The notes under the pieces: model-generated
What the model was told of the DNA's origin: nothing
Database searches by the model: none
The model's input: only the letters and a program-made list of their open reading frames with translations
NCBI RefSeq assembly: GCF_954871325.1
Contig: NC_088777.1
Location: 31,101,366-31,165,365 of the forward strand
Length of the DNA: 64,000 nt
Reading direction: 5' to 3'
Origin: Gordionus sp. m RMFG-2023
Taxonomy: Eukaryota; Nematomorpha; Gordioida; Chordodea; Parachordodidae
Made by a program: the position numbers and the translations under genes
In this document: positions 22,890-33,369 of the stretch, piece by piece
Position numbering within the stretch: position 1 is the first letter of the stretch
Layout of the letters: each line of letters begins with the position of its first letter

Positions 22890-23567
22890 TAATCCTCTTA
22901 TTAAAAATGCTATCTCCAGCACGATGTTGTCCTCAAGTAACAAAATTACATTTATTTAAGTAAATTTTATATTTAAGGTAATAATATAATACCAAATAAA
23001 ATGGGGTTCAAGTCACAACCTTGCAATACTCTTGCTAAAAATGCTATCTCAGGCCCGATTTTATTGTCCTCAAGTAACAAAATTACATTTATATAAGTAA
23101 ATTTTATATTTAAGGTAATAATATAATACCAAATAAAATGGGGTTCAAGTCACAACCTTGCAATACTCTTGCTAAAAATGCTATGTCAGGCCCGATTTTG
23201 TTGTCCTCAAGTAACAAAATTACATTTATATAAGTAAATTTTATATTTAAGGTAATAATATAATATCAAATAAAATGGGGTTCAAGTCACAACCTTGCAA
23301 TACTCTTGCTAAAAATGCTATGTCAGGCCCGATTTTGTTGTCCTCAAGTAACAAAATTAAATTTATATAAGTAAATTTTATATTTAAGGTAATAATATAA
23401 TACCAAATAAAATGGGGTTCAAGTCACAACCTTGCAATACTCTTGCTAAATATGCTATGTCAAGCCCGATTTTGTTGTCCTTAAGTAACAAAATTACATT
23501 TATATAAGTAAATTTTATATTTTAGGTAATAATATACCAAACAATATGGGACTGGATATGACAAAAG
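22890..23567 (+). repeat. Mini-exon array in element A (96 bp exon + 41 bp intron)
   Basis: Four full copies of a 137 base unit. Inferred exons are 22978-23073, 23115-23210, 23252-23347 and 23389-23484, each 96 bases, separated by introns of 41 bases that start GTAACAAAATTA and end TTTAAG or TTTTAG. A partial exon precedes (to 22936) and a shorter relative follows (23526-23567). In phase 1 each exon is open and reads SNNIIPNKMGFKSQPCNTLA and so on. Because 96 is divisible by three and both borders share phase, copies can be gained or lost without changing the downstream frame, which continues straight into the OTU domain. Confidence 0.8.
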
Positions 23568-24333
23568 GTACAACACTGAACCCCTAACTTTAAAATTTGC
23601 TTTTGGTAGGTTGTAATATACACTAGTTACTATATATTTTATTTATTAAAAAAGGTCCATATTCTTTTAATAAGCAACAGAGGGGAAATACACGTATTCC
23701 ATTTTTTAGTTTAAATTATATAATTTATTTTAGTGAATAAACTTGTTCATAATTATCAATCTCTCAAGATTCCATTTGTCTTCCAGCCTACAACATCAGA
23801 ATGGAAAAAATATCATTCTGATAAGTTAGGCATGACTTTGATTGTGTCGCAAAATACTCAAAATCAGAAATCATTAAGCTTGGGGGATCCTGATAAGGTT
23901 GATCCAATTATAGGTGATGGAAACTGTTTTTTCGGGTATTTTATTAATAACAACTTATAATTCTAAATATTATTTTAGATGTCTTAGCAAGGAAATCAGT
24001 AATGATGAGCAATATCATCAAATAATCAGGAGTGTTATGATATCCTTTGTGGTTCAAGAAAAACATATAAATTTCTTTAGCGGATTCATAGGGGTTGATA
24101 ACACAATGGATTACATTGTGAAAAACAAAATGGATTGCAATGGCACGTGGGCCACAGATATTGAGATTTCCTGTGCAGCTACATTGCTTCAAACAAACAT
24201 CTTCATTTTTTATAATGACAAATGGCTTTTATTTCATCCATTATTTATTATTCCTGAAATAAATAAATTTATTGGTTGTATCTATATAAGAAATTTAAAT
24301 TATCATTATAGTATAGTTTTATCCTGTAAATAA
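23526..24333 (+). CDS. OTU-type cysteine protease domain of element A
   Basis: Exons inferred at 23526-23567, 23734-23935 and 23979-24333 (stop 24331-24333), all with GT-AG borders in consistent phase. The product reads QPTTSEWKKYHSD, then IIGDGNCFF, the OTU catalytic cysteine motif (D-G-N-C). The second part gives LSKEISNDEQYHQIIRSVM, GTWATDIEISCAATLLQTNI and NLNYHYSIVL, the last holding the expected catalytic histidine. Length and order are normal for an OTU domain. OTU enzymes cut ubiquitin chains; in transposons their substrate is unknown. The usual CFFR reads CFFG here across the intron. It follows the mini-exon array in the same frame, and looks free of stops, so it may still be expressed. 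Confidence 0.85.
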
Positions 24334-26034
24334 TATTATCAAATCATTTATAAATATATATGCCCGAGGCATTTTTTATATTTAAATAAAAAGTATTATC
24401 TAGTCAACTAATTGTATTTGTGCATAAAAGTATATTTGTAACCTATCATGTAAATAATATATTATTTATTTATACAAGTATTAGTCAATCAACCAATTTA
24501 TTAAAAAAAAAAATTGCTTAAATCTTAATATCAGGTGGAAAACCCACATAATAGGCATAATTAGGTGGGGTCTATGCAATCCCAAGCTACACCACTATAA
24601 ATGCTGAATAATCAAACAAAATTAAAAATTATTTTGCAGATATACACTTTACCTACAAATATTAAGCTAAAATTTATACAAAAAAAATAGGTAATAATAT
24701 TTTTTTATACAACTAGAGTATGTATAGCCCCTCACCCCTCCATGCTATAAAGGATTATGTATTTTTTTTCCTGTATTTATCATTTTAAATTATTTTATGA
24801 AAGGTAAAGAATAATTTTCTTGTCAGTTAGAACAATATAATATTAAATATTAGAAGATTTGACTATTGGTCATAGTTATTAAATACAAATATCAGTATTT
24901 ATCCATGTATAATAAATAAAATTTGAACAAAAAAGATTTGCCTTAAAAGTTGTAGTTGTAGGAGGCTTATAATTTAAGAAACCAGATAAATATAAAAAAA
25001 TGTTTTTAATTCTTATTTATTACGTGATACGTGATAAAAGCGTTTTCGTCCTCTGGTTGTGGATACAACAGAGCTACGCTAGGTTTTCCTCAAAAATCCA
25101 TCAAACTGGATAGTTAATTAAGGGGAGAAAAATGAAGAGCCCTTCACACGTTTGTGGGCAAGCCGCACGTACTTGTACGCGCAACAGAGAACTGTTACTT
25201 AAACGTCTATAGGCTAATAGACAAAAAGAAATGGGCAAAACAAAAGTATTAAAAAAAATATGAGTCTGAGATTAGGACAAGGCAATTAAAATTTTATAAA
25301 TTAATATTTTTTGATTAAATAAGGGTGTTTTAAAAAAAATTGGGTTCAAATTATTTTTTAATTTGCAGATTATAAAACTAAAAATAAATTTTATGTCAAA
25401 ATACATTAAAAAATTGTACCATATAAAACTTGTGAGTATATTTTTAGGAGTCTTTATTTATATTTTTCATATTAAATATGGTTACAATTAATGGGCATAA
25501 TCAAAAAAGTATTTATTCATATAGCTTTGATAAACCCATATACATATCAAAGTATTTATATTCATATATAAACTATTTATAAACCTATATTCATATTTTT
25601 TAATGAGCAGTTTGTAAATTTGAATTGTTTGCTATAAGGGATTGTGTTGTGTATATTAAGCTTTGGTTATTAAGTAGGTCTTCTTGAATGTCATTGTAAC
25701 CTTTAAAAAAGGTGTATCTTTACGTTATATTAGTTATTTCCTAATTCTTACAAGATTCCTAAATTTATGTCATCGTTATATTTTCAGAATTCAGCTAAAA
25801 AAATTTTTAATGATATTGATATTTGAAAATATGGCTAAGTTCATCTTATATTCCTCTTCATTATTACTCCTTAAGACTTCAATACAAATTATAGGGATCT
25901 ACAGTAATATTTAGATTATTAATATAAAATGTTACCTTAATAGCTCAAGTAAATAAAAATTATATTTAATAAAAATTGGAAGAATTAAAAACATCCTTTA
26001 ATATTTTAAATATACGAAGTGTATTAAAAAATTA
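24334..26034. other. Non-coding 3 prime part of element A
   Basis: AT-rich with no convincing frame. A conspicuous GC-richer island at about 25020-25245 stands out and is unexplained. Several A- or T-rich low-complexity runs follow up to the right inverted repeat. Confidence 0.55.
25020..25245. other. GC-richer island of unknown nature
   Basis: Contains ACGTGATACGTGATAAAAGC, TCCTCTGGTTGTGGATAC and GGCAAGCCGCACGTACTTG, with short complementary stretches (GTTGTG/CACAAC-type and GTGCGGC/GCCGCAC). It does not fit a tRNA or any RNA I can identify, and has no open frame of note. Confidence 0.35.
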
Positions 26035-26172
26035 AAATATAGCAGGTGTGATATTTAATTTATTCACTAAAAAAATATAGCAGGTTTTATGTTTAGTTTT
26101 TTCACTAAATATCACAGGTGTTATGTTTAGTTTTTTCACTAAATATCACAGGTGTTATATGCAGTCACGGCC
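26035..26172 (-). repeat. Right terminal inverted repeat of element A
   Basis: Mirrors 20783-20935, with copies of CACTAAATATCACAGGTGTT and a final CAGTCACGGCC. One copy of the internal motif differs from the left arm. Confidence 0.85.
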
Positions 26173-26309
26173 TAAATGATTATTTGTAGTGGGTAAATCA
26201 ATGATATATAACATAGATTGGCGATTCATTCATTAAAAACGTCCTCACATTGCGATCAGCTGTAGCGCCATTTTGTAGCTTGAACGTTGATCAAATGCCT
26301 CATCATTAT

Positions 26310-26700
26310 TATTATTATATATTTAAATTCTCTATATCAATACAAAATAAATTCTCACCTCAACTCATGATTTTAGCAAGTTCTTCAATTCTTTTTATTA
26401 GTAATCGAAAATATAAGACTCAAGATATACATATTTAAAAAGCCACAATACCACCCTTCATGCAAAATATTCCATACCTCTATCTATTATACTCTCAAAA
26501 AATTCACCAAATAATCTCCAATTAACCTTACCACCCAGATTCCTTTAACCCATATGGATCAAATGCCTCGATCATTATTTTTAAATTATCTATATCAATA
26601 CAAAATAAATTCTCACCTCAACTGATGATTTAATCTAAAATATAAGACTCAAGATATACATATATAAAAAGCCACAATACCACCAATCATTTCCAAGAAT
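26310..26700. repeat. Duplicated non-coding segment in P-like element 1
   Basis: 26322-26450 and 26582-26690 share CTATATCAATACAAAATAAA, TATAAGACTCAAGATATACA and AAAAGCCACAATACCACC, spaced about 258 bases. Confidence 0.8.
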
Positions 26701-27474
26701 ATTAGCTTTTATAGTTTTATCAAATTCACTTGATATTTCAATAAAAATCTTGTTACACACACATGTTGTTCATTTATAGAAGCTTTTAATTAAAAATAAT
26801 AAATATATTATTTTTATATTTTACACATATAATCTTTTATGATTCCTGTCTTAATAATAAATATCATAGATTCACCTATATTTATTGTAGTAGTTGGTAC
26901 TTTTATAATTTTATGTAATATAGTGGCTTATAACTTAAAACAATAATCACTCATAAGTTTATGTAAAAAATAGACCTGTATAGATAAAATCTACAAATTT
27001 TGTTACTAATAAGAGAAATAGGTGCTGTTAATTTTTTTATTTTGTATTATTAATTTTATTATAAAGGAAGAACTAAAGATAACTCCAAAAGTATATACTA
27101 TTAAGATTCTCTTCATAGTTGATCATTTGTTTTGTTTTGATTATTTCCTCTTAATTATAAATGACAAATAAAAAAATATCTTTTATTTTTTTTTCAATAA
27201 ATACACAATGTAATAATATTATTTTTTGCTTGAGTATAAATTATATTATATAAATTATTTATTTAATAAAGTATATTTAATAAGTATATAATGATATAAA
27301 TGTATAGGCCTTGAAAAGGAAAAGATATTGCAACAGTTCACTTTTATATTATTTTTGAGTACATTTTCGTCATTTTTGATTATATCATCACCTATAAAAA
27401 ATTAATATAATTAATTAGCATAGATAATATATAAGATCATAATTTTTATAATATGCCTAATATCTGGTCATTCC

Positions 27475-27845
27475 TTATACATATATTTTTTCCGAGTCAT
27501 GGCTTTCCTGCTCAATATATGGAATAATATTATCAGGATCCATACTAACGCCAAGCAATTTACCCATTTTTTTATTAACAGCACACCCGTCGCATACAAT
27601 GGCTTTGCATATTCCTCCAGTTTCATTTAAATTGAGCAATGCATCTATCACTAAATTAGCTAGGATATCTGGATTTATTTTTACAACTAGAAAATAGGCT
27701 ATTGGCATTTTCCAGCTGCTATTAATACAGGTTGCCATAAGAAATAGGGCCTTTGTTGCTTCTGGACATGATTCATCTTCTTTTGTTGATTTTGTCCCAT
27801 CACCTAAATCAACATAGCCATGATATCCTTTGTGTTTTTCAAAAT
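27475..27845 (-). pseudogene. P-element/THAP9-like transposase, core fragment
   Basis: One open stretch on the minus strand starts after an acceptor (CGCAAATAG) at 27846 and reads HKGYHGYVDLGDGTKS, then CPEATKALFLMATCINSSW, KMPIAYFLVVKINPD and GGICKAIVCDGCAVNKKMG. This is the first half of the RNase H-like catalytic domain of P transposases and THAP9, with aspartates in YVDLGD and VCDGC in the places of the first two catalytic acids. No THAP finger, leucine zipper or GTP-binding insertion was found in this copy, and the frame ends at 27475, so it is a fragment. It is inside the P-like ends at 26199-28076 and oriented from the right end inward. Confidence 0.82.
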
Positions 27846-28269
27846 CTATTTGCGTTTTAATAGAATATAAGAAAAATAATATATCATAAATGAAAACTTT
27901 TCAAAAAATTATCTTCGTAGACTAGTTTTGGCAATATTATATATGTATTAATATTTCATGCTGACAAATAATGGATATCCAAACTACAAAATGGCGCTAC
28001 AGCTGATTGCAATGTGAGGACATTTTTATCATGCATTTAATGAATGAATCGCCGATCTATGTTATATATATCATTGGAACCATATCACCCCCACTCTTTG
28101 GTATGAAATAGGCCGAATATAGGTGTAACCCAGTTGCAAATATATTTGATGCTATTGACAATCTTTTAGATGGCAAATATAATCACGGATAGTTGCATCC
28201 TAATTTCAAATATAAATAAAGATAATGACAAAAAATATGCTATAATAAAAATTAATAATATATAACACC

Positions 28270-28745
28270 TTATGAATTGGGATCTAACTAAAATTCTTCT
28301 ATGAATTCCTTATAATATCAAATCTTCTAATTACTTTTTATCTTTAAATATTAGATACATACCTAAAAGTGTTTCATGGTTTAAAATAAATAGCTGATAT
28401 TATTCTAATAAAAATATGATCCTTCACTTATAATTTAAAATTTTTCCTACATTTATATTATTTGGGATCTAAATTCTTCCTTATATCAAATCTTCAGTAG
28501 ATTCTTTATTTTATTTTTAAAGATAGATACATACCTAAAAGTGTGTCAGGGTTAGCTGATATTATTCTAATAAAAATATGATACTTCACTTATAATTTCA
28601 AATTTTTCCTACATTTATATTATTTGGGATCTAAATTCTTCCTTATATCAAATCTTCAGTAGATTCTCTATTTTATTTTTAAAGATAGACAAATACCTAA
28701 AAGTGTGTCAGGGTTAGCTGATATTCTAATAAAAATATAGATCTT
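28270..28745 (-). repeat. Tandem repeat, about 165 bp unit, roughly three copies
   Basis: Units share TTGGGATCTAAATTCTTCC, ATATCAAATCTTC and ACCTAAAAGTGTGTCAGGG. On the minus strand each unit holds CACTTTTAGGTATGTATC, which contains an acceptor-like TTTTAG next to a donor-like GTATGT, but I could not settle on an exon. Confidence 0.75.
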
Positions 28746-29049
28746 TCATTTATAATTAAAAATTATTCCTACTCTTATATTACTCTAATTGTTTCAAGTT
28801 TTTTAGGCAAAAATTTTTGAAATTTGGCTTTAATAATAAATTAGAATTAATAAAGTGCTCTAAAATTATATTTCAGTTAAATTAATGAATATAAAAGAAA
28901 TTAAAATTACTATAAATAATTATTTAGTAGGAAAAAGTGTTATTATCCTTCAAAAAAGCTTTATTTTGCTTTAATTCTAACATAAATCAAATAAAAAAAA
29001 GAGATAAAATCAAGTCAACAAATTCAATTGAAATTATTTTATTCATAAA

Positions 29050-29200
29050 ATTTCATTTACAACTGTAAATCTAATAAATACATAAATAATTATAATCATT
29101 TAATAATTAAAATATAAAATGCGAATAAAATTTCATTTACAACTGTAATACATTAATAATTATAATCATTTAAAAATTAAAATATAAAATGCGAATAAAA
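29050..29200. repeat. Tandem duplication of about 70 bp
   Basis: Two units with AAAATTTCATTTACAACTGT, ATAATTATAATCATTTA and AATATAAAATGCGAATAAA. Confidence 0.8.
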
Positions 29201-29248
29201 ATAAATTTAACAATTTAAACAATACCAATAAGTTTTATATGGTTTTTT

Positions 29249-29590
29249 TTAAATTTTTTGACATTTAAAATGAAACCAGGACAAGCAAAAATCACATGAT
29301 ATGGAGGCATCATCATCTAAAGCAATATAACATTTTTGACAAATCCATGGCTCTGCCATAATCTTCTCATTTAATTCCAGAATCTTTTCCCACGCATCAT
29401 TTGTGAAATAAGATTTTATTATTTTAAAATCCACATCATCATTTTTTAAAGATTGCATATCATTTTTTTTTGGTACTAATGTCATCAGAATTTAACAACT
29501 AATATTACAAACTTTATTGAATGAAGACTGTTTACATAATTTATTTATGATCCATTCAGCCTTTTTTTCTTTTGATAAAGTTGTAAAAGG
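29249..29590 (-). pseudogene. PHD-like zinc finger exon
   Basis: The minus strand reads LYKPFTTLSKEKKAEWIINK (about 29590-29530), a stop, then from 29485 KNDDVDFKIIKSYFTNDAWE and the finger PWICQKCYIALDDDASISCD followed by FCLSWFHFKCQKI. Spacing is C-x2-C, nine residues, C-x2-C, then W-x-H-x2-C, the first part of a PHD-type finger, where the last zinc ligands are cut off. Proteins with such a finger at the C-terminus occur in transposons and uncharacterised invertebrate proteins. I cannot tell whether it belongs to the OTU gene upstream at 30230-30453. One in-frame stop is present between its halves. Confidence 0.55.
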
Positions 29591-29731
29591 TTTATATAAC
29601 TTTTCTGAGAAAAATAAATACATTAATATTAATTTTTTTAAGTTACTATGAGTTGTCTGACAATTGCCCAAATTTTTTATTTGTGTATCACCTAATTTTA
29701 AATATTAAAATTGTGATATTTTTAAATAAAA

Positions 29732-29926
29732 TTATAATATTTTTAATAGATTCACCACTGATTCTGATATCAAATTATTCAATATACAAGTTTGGCTCAA
29801 ATAATTTAACTTCAATAATTCAGATTTATAAATGGATATATTTATTAAGTTTTCCTTTTCATAAATAGCTATTGAATTTTCTAAATTATCTATAGATTGA
29901 AATATAGCATTTTGATATAAAGCCAT
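29732..29926 (-). CDS. Unrecognised helical segment upstream of PHD exon
   Basis: Opens with ATG at 29926 and reads MALYQNAIFQSIDNLENSIA, then NLINISIYKSELLKLNYLSQ, a leucine- and isoleucine-rich likely helical stretch. It runs into the direction of the PHD exon at 29590-29249, and the small gap between ends in an acceptor-like TTTTTCTCAG near 29607, so the two may be exons of one gene. Function unknown. Confidence 0.4.
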   Translation of the reverse strand: MALYQNAIFQSIDNLENSIAIYEKENLINISIYKSELLKLNYLSQTCILNNLISESVVNLLKIL

Positions 29927-30229
29927 AGTGTGGTGATTCTATTTAAAATATCATAGTTTTATTTAAAAATATTAAATTACCTTGAATTTTATTAAAAATA
30001 TTAATTTACCTTGAATTTTATTAAATTATTTGAGCCAATAACGATATACGTTTTTTTATTTGTGTCAGTAATTCTTAATTACTTTTTCCATCTCAAATGT
30101 TAGCATAAATTAACCATTGCCTGAGAATAATATGGGAATTTTGAGCCCCTGTGATCACACTAATAGCCCTAAATTTTATAAAGTAGAATAAAATGAAATT
30201 TAATAAAGTAGAATGAGAAATTTTATATT

Positions 30230-30453
30230 AATATGTTCAACCTATAAAAACAATTCCCATCACCTTCAATTTGCCCCAAGATAGTTGATTCACCAAGTTG
30301 TTTACCATAGTCTACATCCCAACAATGTTTGGGAGGTTTTAGAGCATATATTTTGGCATATTTTTTCCATGCTTTTGTTGTAGGAAAAAAATATCTAGGG
30401 ATATTTTCTAATTTATTTATTATCATAATATCATCATCCAATTCTGTATACAT
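30230..30453 (-). pseudogene. OTU protease domain, N-terminal exon only
   Basis: Reads KLENIPRYFFPTTKAWKKY and, after a variable segment, QIEGDGNCFYR, the OTU catalytic cysteine motif; it ends at a GT donor as do the OTU exons of elements A and C. The PTT-x-x-W-x-K-Y block before it is shared by all three OTU copies in this window, showing common descent. The second OTU exon with the catalytic histidine was not found downstream, so this copy is incomplete. Duplicated exons lie upstream at 30520-30790. Confidence 0.75.
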
Positions 30454-30514
30454 AAATAATTAAAAAATAAATCAAATACATACCAGAAATAACATTACCT
30501 ATATGAGAGACTTT

Positions 30515-30795
30515 GGATCTATAAAATCTATATCAAGTGGAAAATTTTATCTTTAAAGCCAACATTCTGGGAACCATTGTCAAAAGGAAATGTATTACAT
30601 ATATCTTCACACAGATGTGCTGCTTATAAAAATATTTTTAAAAAATTATCATAACATTCAAAAAATAATTTGAATATATATCAAAAATAACATTACCTAT
30701 GGGAGACTTTGGATCGATAAAATCTGTATGAAGTGGGAAATTTACATCTTCAAGCTGAATATTTAGGGAACCAATATCTAAAGGCAATACATTAT
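30515..30795 (-). repeat. Duplicated 81 bp exon upstream of OTU exon
   Basis: Two units about 185 bases apart on the minus strand. The first (about 30784-30704) reads GSLNIQLEDVNFPLHTDFID followed by PKSPI and ends at a GT donor; 81 bases is 27 codons. The second (about 30610-30510) is the same exon in worn form with stops. Both are followed by GTAATGTTATTT. Confidence 0.6.
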
Positions 30796-31331
30796 AATAA
30801 AAACATTTAAAATAATTATAATGATATTAAATATTAACCTTTGTATCTAAAATTTTTTTTACTTTATAAAAAAAATGTGATTTTGAAAAAATCTTTACCA
30901 TTTTCATCTGGCTCCAATGCTATATATAACTATAGATTGACGATTCATTCATTCAATGCATTATAAAAGTGTCCACACATTGTAATCAGCTGTAGCGCCA
31001 TTTTGTAGTTTGGTTATCCATTATTTGTCAGCAAGAAATATTAATATATAGAAAACAAGTCTACTACGATAATTTAGTTTTAAAGGTTTCGATTTATGAT
31101 ATAATATTTTATAGTATCTTTTATTCTTAAATTTTCATAAGACTTTTTTTATGAATGTGGACTAGGTGATTATATTTAAAAAATGAATCTAAGACTAACC
31201 CACCTTTTAATTTTTTAAAATATAGTTTAACTTAATTCTGCACGGATTTATAAATCTTATGTTAATGCATCTTAGGATACATGCAAAACAGATCTTTTAA
31301 TATCACTATCATTTATTATTTTATTTAGATA

Positions 31332-32071
31332 ATGGGAGTGTGCTGTGTTCATAATTGTAATAAAACAAATAAAATGGAATCTAATACACATATTTCTTAT
31401 CATAAGTATATATATTATTTTTTATATGCAACATATTTATTACATAAAGCATTAATAAGCTACAAACATTGAAAAAAAATCCTTATTTAGTAAAAATATA
31501 AAGTTTTCTCATTTTTACTGCTAGGACAAATAATGCTTCTTCCTCTTGAGTTGATAAGATTTCTATTTTGAACTTTGCCTAAATATTTTTCTGGATAAAA
31601 TATTAAGTTAGCCATTTTTAAAATACATATTTACTATGATACAGTTTCATTTTTAAATATTTGTAAGAAATATGTAAACCATATATATATTAATAGAGGC
31701 TCTGCCAATCAACAAATTTTCACTGATTCAATACTATATTACTAATAACTGATCTGATATTAATATTGATTGTTATATACTATCTATCTTTGTATCAATG
31801 TCATAAATATATCTTATATTTTACTCATTATTATTCACCTATTTTTAAATATAGATTTCTATTAAAATCCAAAGAATTATTGGAAAAATGGTTACATGCT
31901 ATAAATAGAAAAAATTTTATGCCTAATAAATATAGTATTATTTGTGGAAGGCATTTTAAAAATACTTGTTTCATTCAAACTACTTGCCATCTATACGCAA
32001 AATCTTCAGACAGTGACGAAGCATCAAATACTACCAGGGAAGCAATAGAAAATCATTTTTTCTTTTTATAA
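31332..32071 (+). pseudogene. THAP-type zinc finger exons of P-like transposase
   Basis: Exon 1 (31332-31405) starts MGVCCVHNCNKTNKMESNTH; exon 2 (31855-32071) continues FLLKSKELLEKWLHAINR and YSIICGRHFKNTCF. Joining across the 449 bp GT-AG intron keeps the frame and gives a C2CH THAP finger with its conserved tryptophan (EKW) and C-x2-H (CGRH). THAP domains are the sequence-specific DNA-binding heads of P-element transposases and THAP proteins. The frame ends at 32071 with an acidic SDSDEASN tail, with no catalytic core following, so only the head survives. The intron contains a piece resembling the hAT MITE family at about 31550-31620. Confidence 0.8.
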
Positions 32072-33147
32072 GTCTAACCATACAAAAAATTAAAATTTAT
32101 AAATAAGCAGAATTCGTCCTTGTTTTTGAGTAAAATTTCGTTTCATATTTTGCGCCTGGAATCTATCATATTTTTAATTCAATTTTTGGCAAATGATTTT
32201 AATAGAATTATCGACTTCAAATAAGCGGTTGATTCTTCATGCTGTAAAACTGCCTTTAAAAAATTATTCATATCCAAACATATTTTTCCTTCAAGAATAA
32301 TAGGCGAGCAACAATATAGGGATATAGAAAATCCACATCCAGTGAGCCATTCATATTTTTCATATTAATCCTTTTGGTTTTTATCTTCCTATTAATAATC
32401 CATTGCTTCACTTCAAAAATTTTTAAATTAAATCATTTTTAATAAATTTTCAATAATACAATTTGCAATTATTAGACACAGATAAAAATATAATATAAAA
32501 ATATTCTCAACCTCTTTTATTTATTTAAAAAATAGGCATTTTTTTATTTACTTCCCCAACACATATTATTTATTTTATCCTTATTTATTTTAAAAAATAG
32601 ATAATATTAAATTTGCTTCACTCATGTAATTTTTTAAGGTAGTAAAAATAATAGTAATTTTTTAAAAATAGTATAAATATATATTATTTTTATTTCAGAA
32701 TTAGAGTGTATGCTTCTTGGGGATAGGCAGTAAAAAATCTTTTTTGGGTGGAGTTAGGGTTTTTTCTATCATGTAGAGGTAGACGCTGATATAATTTATT
32801 AGAAAAATGAAGACTAAATAAACACTCACAAAAAAATATTTTTTTAAATCAACCCAAATCGGAAAAGAATCATAAGACACCACTTGAACATGTGTGTTAA
32901 ACAATCCTGTGAGTCACTAGAATTTTATAAAGATTCTATAATTTTTACAATATTTTGGCAGAATAAAAAACTCTTTTAAATGCTTTGGTCTTTCTTTTTA
33001 TAAAAAATTATTTTCACCCAAAGGATTCGTATTTTATCAAAATTTTGACAAGCAGTTAAAAATATATTTACATAATGTTACGACTATACATTTTAAAGTA
33101 AGGTTTAATGAATGAATCATCAGTTTATGTATTATTATATGTCATTG
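32072..33147. other. Remaining AT-rich interior of P-like element 2
   Basis: No transposase core or other domain found on either strand; long T- and A-rich runs dominate. The right inverted end lies at about 33108-33147. Confidence 0.5.
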
Positions 33148-33369
33148 CCATCTATAAGCAACAATTTTAGGTCAAAGCATCTACTAAATAAGTATTTTTA
33201 TTACTGAAATATGTATACAATATGCGCGATAAAAAAAATATTTATAAATTTTTATATTAAAGTTACATTATTATACAAAATAATTATAAAAATGTAAATA
33301 AAGTATACCATATATAGCAAGAGAATAATAAAAATGTAAATATATAAAAGAAATATAAATAAATACGAG

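Larger units (their letters stand above)
20783..26172 (+). mobile_element. MULE-like element A with OTU protease gene
   Basis: Inverted ends GGCCATGACTGCATATAACA and GGCCGTGACTGCATATAACA continue for over 100 bases and contain two to three direct copies of ACACCTGTGATATTTAGTG. The flanks TAAATGATA (20774-20782) and TAAATGATT (26173-26181) match at eight of nine bases, as expected for MULE insertions. Inside, on the plus strand, lie a ZSWIM3-like DNA-binding region, tandem arrays and an OTU cysteine protease. The catalytic core of the transposase is not visible, so this copy is probably non-autonomous. Confidence 0.85.
26199..28076 (-). mobile_element. P-like element 1
   Basis: Inverted ends CAATGATATATAACATAGAT share an extended region with GGCGATTCATTCATT and, further in, GATCAGCTGTAGCGCCATTT, together about 90 bases. 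The minus strand codes a P-element/THAP9-type catalytic segment. No clean 8 bp duplication was found. At 1.9 kb it is shorter than a full P element (about 2.9 kb), so it is a deleted copy. It lies 18 bases from the duplicated target of element A. Confidence 0.82.
28077..29240. other. AT-rich region with tandem repeats between the P-like elements
   Basis: No recognisable gene. It holds a ~165 bp tandem array (28270-28745) and a 70 bp duplication (about 29050-29200). It may be the 3 prime part of the minus-strand OTU/PHD gene region to the right. Confidence 0.5.
30915..33147 (+). mobile_element. P-like element 2 carrying a THAP finger
   Basis: Left end CAATGCTATATATAACTATA and, inverted, right end CAATGACATATAATAATACA, both followed by GATTCATTCATT. 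The left side also shares CAGCTGTAGCGCCATTTTGT with P-like element 1, so the two 5 prime ends face each other across the OTU/PHD region. A THAP-domain gene start is on the plus strand; the catalytic core is missing. No 8 bp duplication found. Confidence 0.75.

Noticed and set aside
20740-26200. GTGGGTAAAT on both sides of element A as a target duplication
   Set aside because: The two copies lie at different distances from the inverted ends; TAAATGAT directly abutting the ends is the better duplication.
26199-33147. One large P-like element from 26199 to 33147
   Set aside because: Four ends are present in the order in-out-in-out, and coding runs away from the two inner ends, which fits two separate elements better.
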